Source of the DNA: Planctomycetota bacterium
Lineage (GTDB): Bacteria; Planctomycetota; Phycisphaerae; SM23-33
Direction: 5' to 3'
NCBI GenBank assembly: GCA_022705325.1
Contig: JAKJER010000008.1
Coordinates: 113,104 to 177,103 of the forward strand
DNA: 64,000 nucleotides
The position numbers and the translations under genes were made by a program. Shown here in pieces: positions 22,018 through 30,627 of this stretch (position 1 is its first letter; each line of letters starts with the position of its first letter). The notes under the pieces were generated by a model. The model did no database searches. It saw only the letters and a list, made by a program, of their open reading frames with translations, and was not told the origin of the DNA.

Positions 22018-24921
22018 ATGAAACCGGCATTGTATGGCGATCCCGCGGTCGCTGAAGTTCCCTCCTCTCCCCCGGCCGCTCCAGGTGTCGACACCGAGCT
22101 GCGCCGGACCCTGCTGGATGGACTCGGGCACGAGCTGAAGCTGCCGATGGTCCCGCTGGGTCTTCGCGTGTCGGCCTGGTTCTCGGCGGTCGCGATGATC
22201 GTCCTTCTGCTGTGTTACGGGCTGCTGATGCTGGCGACGGTATGGTTCGCCCTGGATTATCTCCTGGGCCACGTGCGGCTGATCCTCGACGGGGCGCCGG
22301 TCTCCTCCACGATCGTCTACCTGTTCCTGGGCCTGCTGACGCTGATCGTGGCGGTGCTGCTGGTCAAGCCCGCGCTGTACTGGTCGCCGGACAAGGACGT
22401 TCGCTCCGAGGTCACCCGGGCCGACCAGCCTCTGCTGTGGGAGTACGTGGAGAGGCTGTGCACGGTCCTGAACACGCCCGTGCCGGCCAGGATATCCGTC
22501 GTGACCTACCCCACAGCCGCCGCGTACCTGGGCGGGTTCTGGCACACGAAGAAGGACAAGCTGGAGCTGCGCCTCGGCCTGCCCTTTGTGGCGGGCATGA
22601 CCGTGCGGGAGCTGACGGCGATCCTGGCCCACGAGCTGGGGCACTTCACGCGGCTGGGCGCGTCTCGCCTGCTGGGGTTTGTCGGCTTGGCCAACTTCTG
22701 GTTCGTCCGCGGCGCGTATGAGCGAGACCGTTTCGACCTGTGGCTGGTCCGCATGTGCGCCCGCCTGCCGCTGCTGCTGAGTTGGCCCCTGTGGTCCATC
22801 CGCGCGGTGCTCTGGACCGGAAGGCTGATCCTGCGGATCTTCTGGACGATCGGCTGTTTCGGCGTCTCGGGGCTGTCCAGGCAGAAGGAGTACCAGTGCG
22901 ACCAGTACTCGGCCACGGTCGCCGGATCCGCCGTCGCCATCCAGGCTCTCCACCGGGTGACGTTCCTGTCGATCGCCCACGAAGCCGTACTGGAAGACAT
23001 CAGCCGCTCCTGGCTGGAGAAGCGCCTGCCGGACGACCTGGCGATGTTCGTGGTGGCCAAGGCCGACCGCCTGCCCCAGGACAAGCAGAAAGAACTGCTC
23101 CGCCTCTGCCGTCGCGTCCGCACCGGCTGGCTGGACACGCACCCGGCCTTGCTGGACCGGACTCTGGCCCTCCAGGCCCTCAACTGCCGCGGGGTGATCG
23201 ACTGCGATCGCCCGGCCCGCCAGTTGCTGTGCGGTTTCTTTACCCTCTCTCAACGTTGCACGCTGGAATTCTACCGCGGCGTGCTGAAGGAGCATTTCCC
23301 CCAAGCCCGCATCGTGCCTACCGAGGCCCTGGCCTGCGAGCAGAAACTTCAGGAAGACGCCGGCGCCGCCCTGGATCGCTACTTCCAGGGGCTGGCCAAC
23401 CCCTTCCGCCCGATCTTCCCCGCCGACAGCGCCGCGCGCCCGCCCAAAGAGGCGGACCGCCAGGAGTTGGAGACGGTGATCGGCCTGTGCGCCCAGGCCG
23501 ACGACCGCCTCAACCGCAGCCTGGGCGAGTACCTCCAGGTCCGTAGAGAATCGATCGACATCCAGGTCATCCGCGCCCTGCGCATCGCGGGCGTTCAGGT
23601 CCAGATGCCCGGGCAGCATCTGCCCGCCAACGCCATGCGTGAACAGAAGCGAATTGAAAGCTGCGCGCAGCGACGCCAGGCGATCGTCGAGAAGCTTGAG
23701 GTCCTGGAGAAGCCTTTGCGCCGGCGGCTGACGTTGGCCCTGCGGCTGCTCAAGTCCGACCAGGTCCGCCAGGCCGGACCTGGGAAGGTGATCTCCGACG
23801 AGCAACTGGCCAAGGTGCTGGCCATGGCGCGCGCCTTGGAGAGCGTCCTGCCGGATCTGGAGAAGCTGGCGACCAACACCCAGATCCTGCTCACGCTGTT
23901 GCAGGTGGCCGAGCGGAGGACCCTGACCGGCTCGATCCACCAGACGGCGAATCGATTCACCGAGATGGTCCGTCAGCAACTGATCGAGCTTCGCACGCTG
24001 TTGTGCGACACCGCGTACCCGTACGAGCACGCCGACGAGCAGGCGACGCTGGGCGATTATTTCCTGGAAACGTCGCCGGAGCGGTCGGCGGGCTCGGCCG
24101 AGATTGTCGTCGCCGCGGGCGAGGCATTGGACCGGATGTCCGCCTTGAGCTATCGCGTTCAGTCACACCTGGCGCTGGCGGCCGAGACGGCCGAGTGCGC
24201 GATGGGCTTCGCCAGGCAGAAGCAGACCGAACCCCCGCAGGTGTCGGCGGTACCTGCTGACCCCAAGGGCCCGCGGGTCCGCACGCCGGCGGCAGTGCAG
24301 GCGGTCTCGTCGGTCCTGGTAGTGGCGCTGATGGCGGCGGTGGGCGCCGGCTTCAGCGCGGCCACGCCCAGATTCGCCGTCCTGCCCAAGCACCAGGGCT
24401 ACCGTCCGACGATCATTCCCGCCACCTGGACCCCGCCTCCGGAGGCGACAGTCTGGAATCGCGGCTTCTCGCCGTACCAGCATACGCCGTACCCGCACAT
24501 ACCGATGCCGGGGTCGGCCCTGCCCAACCAGGGCCCGTACGCCGGCGCCACGAGGACCGATCCGTGGGGCCGGCCGGTCGATCCGCGTCGGCCGCACATG
24601 GGCTATCAGCCTCCGAACCCCTATGGCGGGTCTGGCTCGTCGTACTCGCCGAACATTCCCGGCACCCCGGGATACAACCCTGCCCAGCCGTACCGCCCGT
24701 ATCAGCCCAGTCCGACACACGGCTATAGCCCCAACCGTCCAGGCTACCCCGGGCAAGGCGGCTACAATCCTAACCAGCGCACTAATCCGTACCGTCCCGG
24801 CGGGGGCTACAATCCTCCCCCCAGCCACCGTCCCGGCGGAGGGTACAACCCCGGCGGAGGCTATCGTCCCGGCGGTGGGGGGGCCAGCCCCGGCGGCGGA
24901 GGTTTCGGGCCCAGACGGTGA
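22018..24921 (+). CDS. M48-type membrane metalloprotease with long Pro/Gly/Tyr-rich tail
   Basis: 967 aa. Two N-terminal membrane spans precede the peptidase domain with HELGH at 205-209 and a likely third zinc ligand E291 (QKEYQCDQYS), as in the HtpX/Ste24 M48 family. A further span or two lies between them. The long middle (about 330-750) is helical and charged with no recognised domain. Another span (about 757-780) is followed by a 185-residue tail rich in Pro, Gly, Tyr and Asn (PYRPGGGYNPPPSHRPGGGY). M48 enzymes normally have about 300 residues, so this is three times the usual size. ATG 22018 is chosen over the upstream frame start at 21967, as the latter lacks a ribosome site. Role inferred: membrane or envelope protein quality control. 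Confidence 0.8.
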   Translation: MKPALYGDPAVAEVPSSPPAAPGVDTELRRTLLDGLGHELKLPMVPLGLRVSAWFSAVAMIVLLLCYGLLMLATVWFALDYLLGHVRLILDGAPVSSTIVYLFLGLLTLIVAVLLVKPALYWSPDKDVRSEVTRADQPLLWEYVERLCTVLNTPVPARISVVTYPTAAAYLGGFWHTKKDKLELRLGLPFVAGMTVRELTAILAHELGHFTRLGASRLLGFVGLANFWFVRGAYERDRFDLWLVRMCARLPLLLSWPLWSIRAVLWTGRLILRIFWTIGCFGVSGLSRQKEYQCDQYSATVAGSAVAIQALHRVTFLSIAHEAVLEDISRSWLEKRLPDDLAMFVVAKADRLPQDKQKELLRLCRRVRTGWLDTHPALLDRTLALQALNCRGVIDCDRPARQLLCGFFTLSQRCTLEFYRGVLKEHFPQARIVPTEALACEQKLQEDAGAALDRYFQGLANPFRPIFPADSAARPPKEADRQELETVIGLCAQADDRLNRSLGEYLQVRRESIDIQVIRALRIAGVQVQMPGQHLPANAMREQKRIESCAQRRQAIVEKLEVLEKPLRRRLTLALRLLKSDQVRQAGPGKVISDEQLAKVLAMARALESVLPDLEKLATNTQILLTLLQVAERRTLTGSIHQTANRFTEMVRQQLIELRTLLCDTAYPYEHADEQATLGDYFLETSPERSAGSAEIVVAAGEALDRMSALSYRVQSHLALAAETAECAMGFARQKQTEPPQVSAVPADPKGPRVRTPAAVQAVSSVLVVALMAAVGAGFSAATPRFAVLPKHQGYRPTIIPATWTPPPEATVWNRGFSPYQHTPYPHIPMPGSALPNQGPYAGATRTDPWGRPVDPRRPHMGYQPPNPYGGSGSSYSPNIPGTPGYNPAQPYRPYQPSPTHGYSPNRPGYPGQGGYNPNQRTNPYRPGGGYNPPPSHRPGGGYNPGGGYRPGGGGASPGGGGFGPRR

Positions 24922-24977
24922 GGAGAGGACGGAAGGCTGCCAGGCCTGAGCGACGTCCGCTCTTCTGCTTCCGGCGG

Positions 24978-24995
24978 CAGGCATCTTGTTCCGGA
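24978..24995. repeat. 18-bp motif CAGGCATCTTGTTCCGGA, copy 2
   Basis: Identical to 21842-21859, here about 50 bases upstream of the DUF1844 gene. TTGTTC within it could serve as a -35 with TAGCGT seventeen bases further on, so the motif may overlap a promoter. Confidence 0.55.
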
Positions 24996-25045
24996 GCGAC
25001 GAACATGGTAGCGTACGCGCTTTGGACGAATGAAAGGACACCGGG

Positions 25046-25498
25046 ATGACTGATCAGCCCTCTGAGAAGCCGAAGATCGTTGTGGATTCCGACTGGAAGG
25101 CGCAGGCCCAGGCCGAGAAGGAAAAGCTGGCCCGCGAGGTGGAGGCCAAGCAGGCCCAGGCCCAACAGGCGGCCGCCGCCGGGCCGGCCGGTCCCGCCGC
25201 CGCCGGCGCCGCCGCCGGGCCGGGCGGACAGCGCGAGCTGCCCCCCGCCAGCTTCGAGACGCTGGTAGCCAGCCTGGCCACGCAGATCCTCTACGCCCTG
25301 GGCGGCTACGAGGACCCGCGGACCAAGCGCCGCTACGTGGACCTCGACCTGGCCAAGCACCACATCGACACGCTCACCGTGCTCGAAGCCAAGACCAAGG
25401 GCAACCTCAGCGAGGACGAAAAGAAAGTCCTCGACAACGCCCTCTACGAGTGCCGCATGCAGTACGTCCAGATCGCCCAGCGGGTGATTAGACGCTGA
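25046..25498 (+). CDS. DUF1844 family protein
   Basis: 150 aa. An N-terminal acidic/lysine-rich helix (AQAEKEKLAREVEAKQAQAQ) and an Ala/Gly/Pro linker lead to a conserved C-terminal helical domain: SFETLVASLATQILYALGG, then VDLDLAKHHIDTLTVLEAKT and LSEDEKKVLDNALYECRMQY. That segment is the DUF1844 signature, found across planctomycetes, acidobacteria and deltaproteobacteria-like groups, of unknown function. AAAGGA lies upstream of the ATG. The stop is followed at once by an oligomer array. It lies between a membrane protease and the sulfatase maturase with separate spacing, so no operon is implied. Confidence 0.85.
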   Translation: MTDQPSEKPKIVVDSDWKAQAQAEKEKLAREVEAKQAQAQQAAAAGPAGPAAAGAAAGPGGQRELPPASFETLVASLATQILYALGGYEDPRTKRRYVDLDLAKHHIDTLTVLEAKTKGNLSEDEKKVLDNALYECRMQYVQIAQRVIRR

Positions 25499-25500
25499 AA

Positions 25501-25612
25501 CGCACGGACGCAGAGACGCAGAGGCACGGAGAGAGAACAGACAGAGATACGCACAGTCTTCTCTCTCATTCTCTCTGCGCCTTTGCTCCTCTGCGACCCG
25601 TTTCGAGCCAAA
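25501..25612. repeat. Inverted oligomer array (ACGCAGAG / CTCTGCG)
   Basis: Starts two bases after the DUF1844 stop. CGCAGAGACGCAGAGGCACGG on the left is mirrored by CTCTGCGCCTTTGCTCCTCTGCG on the right, around a GAGAGAA/TTCTCTCTC core. The mirrored halves could fold into a long imperfect stem that may end transcription. Confidence 0.7.
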
Positions 25613-25667
25613 TCGCATTGCCGTGCCCGCCCCTGACATGCTACTCTGGCTGGTTGCGAGGAACGCA

Positions 25668-26903
25668 ATGACCGAGATCGCTCCGTTCAACATCATGGCC
25701 AAGCCGGTCTGCGGCGTCTGCAACCTGGACTGCTGCTACTGCTACTACACCATGAAGCCGCGGGAACTCTACGGCGACAACGCCAAGTTCCAGATGAGCG
25801 ACGAGGTCCTGGAGTCGTACATACGGCAGTATCTCGAGGCCATGCCCGTGCGGGCGGAGTGCGGCTGGCAGGGCGGCGAGCCGACCCTGGCGGGCCTGGA
25901 CTTCTTCAAGCGGGCCGTCGAGCTTCAGAAACAGTACGCCGCCGAGGGGCAGGTCGTCACCAACGCCCTCCAGACCAACGGCACGCTGCTGGACGAGGCG
26001 TGGTGCGAGTTCCTGGCCGAGAACAACTTCCTGGTCGGCCTGAGCCTGGACGGCCCGCCCCAGTGGCACGACACCTTCCGCCGCGACCACGCCAACAACC
26101 GCACGTTCCACCGCGCCTGGGCCGGGCTCGAACTGCTCCGCAAGCACAAGGTCGAGTTCAACATCCTGGTCACGCTCAACTCGGCCAACGCCCCGCACGC
26201 GGGCGACATCTACCGCTACTTCGTCAACCGCGGAATCCATTACGTGCAGTTCATCCCCATCCTCGAACGCGACGCCGAGGGCCAGCCCACCAGCTTCTCG
26301 TGCAAACCCGACCAGTTCGGCAAGTTCATGCTGGACGTGTACGACATCTGGTCGGCCCGCGACGTGGGCAAGGTCTCCGAGCGGCTGATCGACTGCGTCC
26401 TGCACACCATCATCTACGGGCACGCCTCCACCTGCTGCTACGCCCGCAAGTGCGGCAACGCCCACGTGCTGGAGTTCAACGGCGACCTCTACGCCTGCGA
26501 CCACTTCGTCTACAAGGAGTGGAAGATCGGCAACATCATGGAGCGCCCGCTGGCCGAGCTGGTCCAGGACCCGCGCCTGGCCGAGTTCGACCGGATGAAG
26601 CTCGAGCTGCCCTCCAAGTGCGCGGAGTGCCGTTTCCTGCCCTTCTGCTTCGGAGGCTGCCCCAAGCACCACGTGCCCATCGGCACCGATCCCGAGCGGG
26701 TCAACTACTTCTGCGAGGGCCTTCAGGCGTTCTTCGAGAAGGCCATCCCCGAGCTGTACGACATGGCCCAGTACATCCGCGAGGGCCAACTGCCCCCGCC
26801 CAAGGAACCGGCCGCCCAGGCCGCCCCGGATGCCCCCGCCAACCGCAACGCCCCCTGCCCGTGCGGCTCGGGACGGAAATACAAGAGCTGCTGCGGGAAA
26901 TGA
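25668..26903 (+). CDS. Anaerobic sulfatase-maturating enzyme (radical SAM) with C-terminal SEC-C motif
   Basis: 411 aa. C18-x3-C22-x2-C25 (CNLDCCYC) binds the radical SAM cluster. WQGGEPTLAGLDFF, LQTNGTLL and GLSLDGPPQWHD follow as in anSME proteins. SPASM-type cysteines come later (CCYARKCGNAHVLEFNGDLY, CDHF, then CAECRFLPFCFGGCPKHH). The last twenty residues form a SEC-C zinc motif (PCPCGSGRKYKSCCG), a common add-on. It turns an active-site Cys or Ser of sulfatases into formylglycine without oxygen. ATG 25668 has GAGGA five bases upstream, so the 15-codon upstream extension is left out. The only sulfatase in the window is at 17228, but planctomycetes usually have many. Confidence 0.92.
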   Translation: MTEIAPFNIMAKPVCGVCNLDCCYCYYTMKPRELYGDNAKFQMSDEVLESYIRQYLEAMPVRAECGWQGGEPTLAGLDFFKRAVELQKQYAAEGQVVTNALQTNGTLLDEAWCEFLAENNFLVGLSLDGPPQWHDTFRRDHANNRTFHRAWAGLELLRKHKVEFNILVTLNSANAPHAGDIYRYFVNRGIHYVQFIPILERDAEGQPTSFSCKPDQFGKFMLDVYDIWSARDVGKVSERLIDCVLHTIIYGHASTCCYARKCGNAHVLEFNGDLYACDHFVYKEWKIGNIMERPLAELVQDPRLAEFDRMKLELPSKCAECRFLPFCFGGCPKHHVPIGTDPERVNYFCEGLQAFFEKAIPELYDMAQYIREGQLPPPKEPAAQAAPDAPANRNAPCPCGSGRKYKSCCGK

Positions 26904-26926
26904 CTCTGAGAATACGCGTCCAAGAG

Positions 26927-26956
26927 AAAGCCCACGGAAGGCCTTCCGTGGGCTTT
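26927..26956. terminator. Hairpin after the sulfatase maturase gene
   Basis: AAAGCCCACGGAA/TTCCGTGGGCTTT forms a perfect 13-bp stem with a GGCC loop, followed by GCTGTTCCTTTTG with a short T run. It lies between convergent genes ending at 26903 and 26992 and could end transcription both ways. The same stem is found inside a coding region at 3645-3674, so it is probably a mobile palindrome used as a terminator. Confidence 0.65.
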
Positions 26957-26991
26957 GCTGTTCCTTTTGTCCTTCAGGTCCCTCGTGACCG

Positions 26992-28515
26992 TTACTCGTC
27001 GGTCAAATGCGTCCTCAATTCCTCGCTCATCGCCAGGTCGAGCTGCACGTGGTCCTCGCGGAGGGCGGAGCGCAGGGTGGCGGCGTCCACCGCCGGCAGA
27101 TCGCACTTCGCCTGCGCCGCCAGCGCCGCCGCCGTCCCCGCCGCCTGGCCAAGCTGCATCATCGTCCGCGACAGCCGGCACGACGAAGCCGCCAGGCTGC
27201 TGAAGCTCGCGTGGCGGCCGGCCATCGCGAGGTTCGCCAGTCCCTTGGCCAGCAGGCAGCGGTAGGGCACCCCGTACGGTTTCACCTTGGGCCTGCCCCC
27301 GCTGTGGCGGCCGTGCGTGTCCACGCTGTGGTCGGCCAGGGCGACGACGTCCTCGTGCTTCTGCCCGCCCAGCCCGGCCAGCAGGTCGTGCTCGGTGAGG
27401 ACGCACCGGCCCCGGACGCGTCGCGACTCGCGGACGCCCAGGGCGGGCGCGATCGGGCCGAAGGCGAAGCGGCGGAACTCGTCGAAGTTCGTCTGGAGGT
27501 GTCGCCAGTGCGCCATCACGCGCCGGCGGCACTCGGCGTAGGCCTTGGCGTAGCCCAGCTCGAGGAACTCCTTGCCCTCCATGGTGGGCAGCGTGTTGAT
27601 GTTCCAGTCGCCGCAGGGGTAGTGGATCATGTGCGCGCTGGGAAAGGCCCGCCGCCACCAGCACTTCTCGGGCACGTCCTCGGGCGGCTTGTCCACGGCC
27701 TCGCAATCGCGCCGGCGGGCCCGGTAGATCAGCGACACGCCGTTGACCAGCGCGGTCGCCTGCTCGGGGGCGTGCGGCTCGTCGAAGGTCGCCCGGGCTT
27801 CCTGCCCGGTCATCATCTCGCAGCCGGCCGACTCGCACAGCCATCCGTCGCCGGTGGCGTCGATGTACGCCCGCGCCGACACGCGCCGCCCGCCGGCCAG
27901 CTCGATCCACCGCACGCGCCCGCCCTCGGCGCCGGCCCGCACGAACGCGGTGTTGAGTTCCACCCGGCAGCCGGTCGCTTCCAGCGCCTCCTTCATGACC
28001 CTGGCCATCGCGTCCGGCTCGAACGCCACCCCGTGCAGGTGCTCGCGGACGTACTCCCGGTCGGCCAGCGTCCGCCCGCCCGAGCCGTGCAGCGTGTCGA
28101 GGTAGCGGCGCGACGGGTCGATCACCCGCTCGCCGCCGGGGAAGCGGTACTTCTCCTTGGCCGGGTCGTACCACGAGGCGTGCCGCCCGAAGGAGGAAAC
28201 GCCCGCGGCGCCGGGGACCTTCTTGAGCCGCTTGTACAGGTCGAAGGGCGCGCCCGTGGCGCCGAGGGCGCTGGCCCATTCGTGGACCCCGCCGCGGGTG
28301 GACGTGCCGCCCAGGCAGTCGGCCTTTTCCACCAGCAGCACGCGCACCCGCCGCCGCGCCGCCGCCAGCGCCGCTCCTACGCCCGCGCTGCCCCCGCCCA
28401 CGACGACCAGGTCGTACTCGCCGCCGTCTCCGCCGGCGCCCGCTCCGCGGGCCGCGCCGGCCAGACATGCGCCCGCCAGGGCGGTTGCACGCTGAACGAA
28501 CTGTCGTCGGTTCAT
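26992..28515 (-). CDS. Tat-exported FAD-dependent oxidoreductase
   Basis: 507 aa. The start MNRRQFVQRATALAGACLAG is a twin-arginine-type leader. LVVVGGGSAGVGAALAAARR is the dinucleotide-binding GxGxxG, followed by LVEKADCLGGTSTRGGVHEW. Near the C-terminus MAGRHASFSSLAASSCRLSR and MQLGQAAGTAAALA agree with the FAD_oxidored (PF12831) family. ATG 28515 is chosen from three nearby in-frame ATGs because it puts the twin arginines at residues 3-4; ribosome sites are weak for all. It stands alone, convergent with the maturase gene. Substrate unknown; members of the family are common next to polysaccharide-degradation genes in planctomycetes. Confidence 0.85.
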   Translation of the reverse strand: MNRRQFVQRATALAGACLAGAARGAGAGGDGGEYDLVVVGGGSAGVGAALAAARRRVRVLLVEKADCLGGTSTRGGVHEWASALGATGAPFDLYKRLKKVPGAAGVSSFGRHASWYDPAKEKYRFPGGERVIDPSRRYLDTLHGSGGRTLADREYVREHLHGVAFEPDAMARVMKEALEATGCRVELNTAFVRAGAEGGRVRWIELAGGRRVSARAYIDATGDGWLCESAGCEMMTGQEARATFDEPHAPEQATALVNGVSLIYRARRRDCEAVDKPPEDVPEKCWWRRAFPSAHMIHYPCGDWNINTLPTMEGKEFLELGYAKAYAECRRRVMAHWRHLQTNFDEFRRFAFGPIAPALGVRESRRVRGRCVLTEHDLLAGLGGQKHEDVVALADHSVDTHGRHSGGRPKVKPYGVPYRCLLAKGLANLAMAGRHASFSSLAASSCRLSRTMMQLGQAAGTAAALAAQAKCDLPAVDAATLRSALREDHVQLDLAMSEELRTHLTDE

Positions 28516-28561
28516 GCCCATCGCCACTACAAACGGGTCGCGGAACACTGTAATGCCGGCG

Positions 28562-29644
28562 TCACTTCAGCTTGACCCCCATGCCCTTTTCCTTCCACTC
28601 CCTGGCCAGGCCCTGAAGCTCCTTGAGCAGGGTGTTCAGTTCGCGGGCGGCGCCGAGGAGGCTGTTGTAGAGTTCGGGGTCGTTGAGGACCTTGCCGGCC
28701 GAGCCCTCGCCCTTCTCCAGCTTGCGGGCGACGTTGTTGAGAGTGGTCAGGAGCGTGCCCAGCTTGTCGGCGTCCTCGACGAGCTTGAGCGCGATGCGGT
28801 CGATACCCTCGCCCGTTCGGGCGATGGTGGTGGTGGCGGCGGCGACGGTCTTCTGCCCGGCCTGGGCGGTCTTGGTGGCCTCGGCGGCGAATGTCTTGAT
28901 GGAGTCCATCGCGGCGGTCGTCTGCTCGCTGGCCTTGGCGAGATTGGCCAGGGCGGTCTTGAGGTTCTTGCGGTTCTCCGGGTCGCCGAAGGTGTCTTCC
29001 ATGCCGGCCAGGGCGCCGTCGAGGCGCTGGAGGATGGTGCGGAGGTTGGGGGCCGCCTCGCCGGCCGGGGCGGTCGCGGCGCCGGTGGCGGGTTGACTGG
29101 CGGGCTCGGCGGCGGGGCCGGCGGGGGCGATCAGCTTGTCGATGGTCTCGGCCAGGCGGGCCACGCTGCCCATGGCCTGGGTGAACTCGTCGGGGACCAG
29201 GCCGGTGCGGACGTAGCCCTGGATGGGTTCGGCGTAGTCCCTGGGCAGGAACTGCATGGGCTTGCCCGTCCGGCCGTCCAGGCGGTACTCGCCGTCGCTC
29301 TTGAGTTCGACGTAGGCCCCGCCGGCAAAGCCCCGGCTGTAGATGTAGGCGTTGACGTTGCCCGGCACGCGGACGTTACTGTCGATGCGGGCGGTCATGC
29401 ACACGCCCTGGCGGGGGTCGTCGTTGGCAAAGCCGATCGAGACGACCTCCCCGATCTGGATGCCCGCCAGGTGGACCGGGTCGCCCTCCTGCACGTCCGC
29501 GGTGGTGGGGAAGTCCATCCGCAGCGCGTAGCCGCCCCTGAACAGGGAGGGCATGCCCGCGAACAGCAGGATCATGACCGCCAGCACGGCCAGCCCCGTC
29601 AGAACGGTGAGCCCGACGATGATGTTCCTGGTGTATTCCTTCAT
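28562..29644 (-). CDS. MCE/MlaD-family lipid transport substrate-binding protein
   Basis: 360 aa. A single N-terminal membrane helix (about 9-29) anchors the protein, followed by the MCE domain (RMDFPTTADVQEGDPVHLAG, IQIGEVVSIGF) at about 40-120. The rest is a long helical region that may form the tube-like extension of MCE proteins, with an Ala/Pro-rich insert near 185-205. MlaD-type proteins bind phospholipids between the membranes. The start lies two bases after the stop of the ABC ATPase gene, so both are co-transcribed. No MlaE permease gene is adjacent, which is unusual. Confidence 0.88.
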   Translation of the reverse strand: MKEYTRNIIVGLTVLTGLAVLAVMILLFAGMPSLFRGGYALRMDFPTTADVQEGDPVHLAGIQIGEVVSIGFANDDPRQGVCMTARIDSNVRVPGNVNAYIYSRGFAGGAYVELKSDGEYRLDGRTGKPMQFLPRDYAEPIQGYVRTGLVPDEFTQAMGSVARLAETIDKLIAPAGPAAEPASQPATGAATAPAGEAAPNLRTILQRLDGALAGMEDTFGDPENRKNLKTALANLAKASEQTTAAMDSIKTFAAEATKTAQAGQKTVAAATTTIARTGEGIDRIALKLVEDADKLGTLLTTLNNVARKLEKGEGSAGKVLNDPELYNSLLGAARELNTLLKELQGLAREWKEKGMGVKLK

Positions 29645-29646
29645 GA

Positions 29647-30462
29647 TCAGCCGGGGGAGTTGGAGGCGGCAGCCTGCGCCGGCGCCTGGCTATGGTAGAA
29701 TTCGCGGAGTTCCTCGTCGCTGGCCTGGCCCAGGACGAACCGCCGCACCACCGGGTCGCGGACGTCGTCCAGCCGCTCGGGCGTGGTGTCCAGAATGAGC
29801 CGCCCTTCGTGGAGCATCAGGATGCGGTCGCCCACCTTGCGGGCGGAGGCCATGTCGTGCGTGACCACCACGGAGGTGGTCTGGAGCTTGTGGTTGAGGT
29901 GGCGGATCAACTCGTTGATCAGGTCCGCCCGCACCGGGTCCAGCCCGGTGGTGGGCTCGTCATACAGGATGACCTCCGGGTTCAGGGCCACCGCCCTGGC
30001 CAGGGCCACCCGCTTCTTCTGCCCGCCCGACAACTCCTCGGGGAAGCGGTCCGCCAGTCCCCCCAGACCGACCAGGCCCAGCACCTCGCGAACGCGGTCC
30101 TGGCGCTCCTGCGGCGTGCCCACGTCGTGCTGGTCCAGCGGAAAGCGGACGTTCTGCGCGACGGTCATCGAGTCGAACAGCGCCCCGCCCTGGAACAGAA
30201 AGCCGATCCGCCTGCGGACGCTCACCAGCCTCCGTTCGCTGAGGGCGGAGATCTCCACGTCGTCCACGAACACCCGCCCGCTGTCGGGACGAAGCAGGCC
30301 CACCATGTGCTTGAGCAGCACGCTCTTGCCGCAACCCGACGGGCCGATCACCACCGTCGTCCGGCCACGGCGGACCTCCAGGTCCACTCCTCGAAGCACC
30401 TGCAAGCTGCCGAAGGCCTTACAGACCCTCTCCAGCCGGATGATGGGCTTGTCATCGTTCAT
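29647..30462 (-). CDS. ABC transporter ATP-binding protein, MlaF-like
   Basis: 271 aa. Walker A GPSGCGKS, the Q-loop FLFQGGALFDSMTV, signature LSGGQKKRVALARA, Walker B VILYDEPTTGLDP and switch VVTHD are all intact, so the ATPase should be active. The closest pattern is MlaF/Mkl of retrograde lipid transport, supported by the MCE gene directly behind it. The ATG at 30462 begins MNDDKPIIRLERV; a longer frame from 30501 would read repeat DNA and is rejected. Upstream lies an inverted oligomer array instead of a permease gene. The partner permease must be elsewhere or lost. Confidence 0.92.
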   Translation of the reverse strand: MNDDKPIIRLERVCKAFGSLQVLRGVDLEVRRGRTTVVIGPSGCGKSVLLKHMVGLLRPDSGRVFVDDVEISALSERRLVSVRRRIGFLFQGGALFDSMTVAQNVRFPLDQHDVGTPQERQDRVREVLGLVGLGGLADRFPEELSGGQKKRVALARAVALNPEVILYDEPTTGLDPVRADLINELIRHLNHKLQTTSVVVTHDMASARKVGDRILMLHEGRLILDTTPERLDDVRDPVVRRFVLGQASDEELREFYHSQAPAQAAASNSPG

Positions 30463-30484
30463 CGCTGAATGATAGCAGGGGAGG

Positions 30485-30627
30485 CAATGACCAATTTTCA
30501 ATTTTCAATGACCAATCAAATCCAAATACTCTAATACTCCAATACCCCCAAAGTGCGGCGCACGCTTTGGGTCATTTGATTATTTGGGTATTGGGTTATT
30601 GATTGGTCATTGAAAATCTGTCATTGG
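30485..30627. repeat. Long inverted oligomer array between ABC and acetyltransferase genes
   Basis: Perfect 18-bp arms TTTTCAATGACCAATCAA (30502-30519) and its complement (30599-30616) enclose a second inverted pair CCCAAAG...CTTTGGG around GCGGCGCACG. Flanking copies of CAATGACCAA extend both sides. The right end runs directly into the TGA stop codon (30628-30630) of the acetyltransferase gene. The structure could end transcription of that gene. Confidence 0.8.
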
